Shown: piece by piece, positions 5,810 to 7,400 of the stretch | Layout: every line of letters begins with the position of its first letter | Position numbering within the stretch: the stretch's first letter is position 1 | NCBI GenBank assembly: GCA_030596465.1 | Contig: JAUVJW010000089.1 | Coordinates: forward strand, 1 to 7,400 | Source of the DNA: Candidatus Fermentibacteraceae bacterium | Lineage (GTDB): Bacteria; Fermentibacterota; Fermentibacteria; Fermentibacterales; JCC-6 | DNA: 7,400 nt | Reading direction: 5' to 3' | The notes under the pieces: generated by a model | The model's database searches: none | What the model saw: only the letters and a program-made list of their open reading frames with translations | What the model was told of the DNA's origin: nothing | Program-made: the position numbers and the translations under genes

Positions 5810-6226
5810 TTGAGCACTGAGAAAGAAAGCCCTGATGTACTTGAACAGATAGTTGAGGCAATTCATCAGCGTCACGGGTATGATGTTCTTGCATTGGATA
5901 TGACCGAATTCCCACTTACAATGGATATTTTTCTGTTGACTTCGACAGATAACAGGGTACAGAGCAGGGCAGCTGCAGATCACATTGAAAGAACCGCCAG
6001 AAATCTGGGATGGAGACTTCATCACAAGGAAGGCTACGACGAGGGAAGCTGGATACTGCTTGATTTCGTTGACCTGGTGGTTCACATATTCCTTCCCGAT
6101 GTGAGAGAGTACTACAACATAGAGGCACTCTGGAGTGATGCTCCAGTGAAGAACTTTGAAGACAGATCAGCACTGGAAGCAGATGAGGAGTTTACCTTTG
6201 AAATCGCCCCTTCAGATCAGGGCTGA
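5810..6226 (+). CDS. rsfS: Ribosomal silencing factor RsfS
   Basis: RsfS (also RsfA, Iojap/DUF143 family) binds ribosomal protein uL14 on the large subunit and blocks joining with the small subunit when nutrients are scarce. The 138-residue product shows the family core: YDVLALDMTEFPLTMDIFLL (24-43), STDNRVQSRAAADHIE (45-60), EGYDEGSWILLDFVDLVVHIF (74-94) and REYYNIEALWSDA (99-111). After the usual LW.DA end it carries an acidic tail of about 27 residues (EADEEFTFE and surroundings), which overlaps the argS start region by 29 bases. Part of that tail therefore exists at least partly to encode the argS ribosome binding site. It starts with TTG after a strong GGAGG. Its location just before argS groups it with translation. 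Confidence 0.93.
   Translation: MSTEKESPDVLEQIVEAIHQRHGYDVLALDMTEFPLTMDIFLLTSTDNRVQSRAAADHIERTARNLGWRLHHKEGYDEGSWILLDFVDLVVHIFLPDVREYYNIEALWSDAPVKNFEDRSALEADEEFTFEIAPSDQG
6185..6190 (+). promoter_or_regulatory. Ribosome binding site for argS
   Basis: GAGGAG lies 7 bases before the TTG at 6198 and is read in rsfS as Glu-Glu of its acidic tail. It selects the TTG at 6198 as the argS start rather than the ATG at 6240, which has no comparable site and would remove 14 residues. Confidence 0.75.
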
Positions 6227-7400
6227 CCTGGCTTCCGCCATGCAGGCGGCGCTGGGTGAGAAGTTTCAGACAGAGATTCCTTCAGTTGAGGTTCTGCCAT
6301 CCAGAAATCTTTCTTTCGGTGATCTGGCCTGTAATTCAGCAATGCTTCTTGCGGGAAAACTGAGAAGGTCACCCGGAGATATTGCCGCAGTGATGGCAGA
6401 AGCTATAGCAACTGGATTTCCTCAGGTGGAGAAAGTATCAGTTGATGGCCCCGGTTTTCTCAATATCACCCTGTCCGGAAAATATCTGACAGAGTTTACA
6501 GCTGCCGTAGCTTCTGATGGAATTGGCCAGTTCATTCCTGCGGAGGGCGAGGGAAAGACGGCTCTTGTAGAATTTGTCAGCTCTAATCCCACAGGTCCAC
6601 TTACCGTGGGACATTGCCGTCAGGCAGTACTTGGTGATGCTGTTTCCAGACTGCTGGAAGCAGTTGGATGGACTGTCCGGAGAGAGTACTATTTTAATGA
6701 TGCCGGCAGACAGATGGATAAGCTTGCGGAGTCTCTTGCGGCCAGATACCTGAACCTGCTCGGAGTTTCCATGGATATTCCTGAAGGCGGTTATCAGGGC
6801 GGGTACATCAAGACATGGGCAGAGGATCTCAGGAAAGAAAAGGGAGATTTATTCAAGTGGCCGGATCAGAAGGATCTGTTCAGAGAGTACGCCGGGGAAA
6901 GAGCTTTTGTTTTAATCAGTGATGACTTGAAGCTTCTGGGAATTACATTTGACAGGTATTTCGCTGAGAGTGAGTTGATCCCCGATGCGGTAGAGGCTGC
7001 TATTGATCTGCTGAGAGAAAAGGAACTGGTTTACAAAGACACTGAAAATCCCCTGAAACTCTGGTTGAAACTGTCTGATATGGGCCGTCCTGATGACAGA
7101 GTGATTATGCGGGAGGATGGCACATATACCTACAGAATGCCGGACATCGCGTACCATCTTAACAAGTTTCGCAGAGGCTACGATTTGATGGTAGATATCT
7201 TCGGCTCTGACCACATAGATACATGCAAGGATGTTGAGACGGTTCTTGGGGAACTTCTTGGAAAAAATGAAGTTTCCTGCCGTCTTCGAACAATTCTGCA
7301 TCAGTTTGTTACCCTGATCAGGGGTGGCGAAAAAGTTAAAATGTCAACAAGAGCCGGTAATTTTGTAACTCTCCGTGATCTTGTTGATGAAGTTGGTTCC
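6198..7400 (+). CDS. argS: Arginyl-tRNA synthetase, 3'-truncated by window edge
   Basis: ArgS is the class I aminoacyl-tRNA synthetase that charges tRNA-Arg with arginine. The frame is open from the TTG at 6198 to the window end, giving 401 codons of an expected 550-590 or so. The N-terminal tRNA-binding (Add-1) domain is at about 1-110, with the family motifs LSFGDLACNSAM (38-49) and GPGFLNI (84-90). The catalytic domain begins EFVSSNPTGPLTVGH (125-139), whose TVGH is the HIGH signature with Thr136 in place of the first His. REYYFNDAGRQM (162-173), TYRMPDIAYH (311-320) and FGSDH (335-339) follow, then KMSTRAGNFVTL (381-392), the KMSKS loop. The start overlaps rsfS by 29 bases and has a strong GAGGAG ribosome binding site. 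The anticodon-binding domain lies beyond the window. Confidence 0.95.
   Translation, partial: MKSPLQIRADLASAMQAALGEKFQTEIPSVEVLPSRNLSFGDLACNSAMLLAGKLRRSPGDIAAVMAEAIATGFPQVEKVSVDGPGFLNITLSGKYLTEFTAAVASDGIGQFIPAEGEGKTALVEFVSSNPTGPLTVGHCRQAVLGDAVSRLLEAVGWTVRREYYFNDAGRQMDKLAESLAARYLNLLGVSMDIPEGGYQGGYIKTWAEDLRKEKGDLFKWPDQKDLFREYAGERAFVLISDDLKLLGITFDRYFAESELIPDAVEAAIDLLREKELVYKDTENPLKLWLKLSDMGRPDDRVIMREDGTYTYRMPDIAYHLNKFRRGYDLMVDIFGSDHIDTCKDVETVLGELLGKNEVSCRLRTILHQFVTLIRGGEKVKMSTRAGNFVTLRDLVDEVGS

Noticed and set aside
6947..6980. TTGACA that resembles a -35 promoter box inside argS
   Set aside because: No -10-like sequence occurs at suitable spacing, and the site is in conserved coding sequence (FDRYFAES).
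6912..7301. A 129-codon open frame on the minus strand
   Set aside because: It lies wholly antisense to argS, whose motifs run through the same bases, and its product has no recognisable domain.

Overview
The window is a stretch of ordinary bacterial chromosome. It holds ten protein-coding genes, all on the + strand and packed head to tail, plus the 5' part of an eleventh. Gene junctions are overlaps of 1 to 29 bases or gaps of 0 to 33 bases, so no non-coding stretch is longer than about 33 bases. I see no tRNA, rRNA, mobile element, CRISPR array or phage-like gene, and no convincing internal promoter. The dense packing and good Shine-Dalgarno sequences suggest one long operon, or a few overlapping transcripts, that begins upstream of base 1 and runs past base 7400.

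Layout. Bases 1-1092 are the 3' part of an LL-diaminopimelate aminotransferase (lysine and peptidoglycan precursor). Next come two folate genes, folB (1068-1421) and folK (1411-1911), then a deoxynucleoside kinase (1941-2594) and two pantothenate genes, panC (2591-3442) and panD (3445-3804). These are followed by a GlmU-like uridylyltransferase that lacks the acetyltransferase half (3801-4757), a HIT-family nucleotide phosphorylase/hydrolase (4757-5254), a membrane-anchored protein with a LytR_C domain (5255-5776), the ribosomal silencing factor rsfS (5810-6226) and the first 401 codons of argS (6198-7400).

How the genes fit together. FolB and FolK make the pterin half of folate. PanC and PanD make beta-alanine and join it to pantoate for coenzyme A. 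The two pathways meet because pantoate synthesis by PanB uses methylene-tetrahydrofolate, but panB itself is not here. DapL and the GlmU-like enzyme feed cell-wall synthesis, the LytR_C protein probably acts at the envelope, and RsfS and ArgS belong to translation. The operon therefore looks like a housekeeping mixture rather than a single pathway.

Organism. The DapL route, diderm-type cell-wall genes, a deoxynucleoside kinase beside folK, very heavy use of TTG start codons and roughly balanced base composition suggest an uncultured bacterium. A lineage near the Fibrobacteres-Chlorobi-Bacteroidetes group or a related candidate phylum (for example Fermentibacteria-like) would fit. This placement is an impression from gene content and is of low confidence.

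I did not find a clearly new biological system. The points most worth a second look are the shortened GlmU, the dominance of TTG starts, the tandem hairpins at the LytR_C-rsfS junction, and the stand-alone LytR_C protein.
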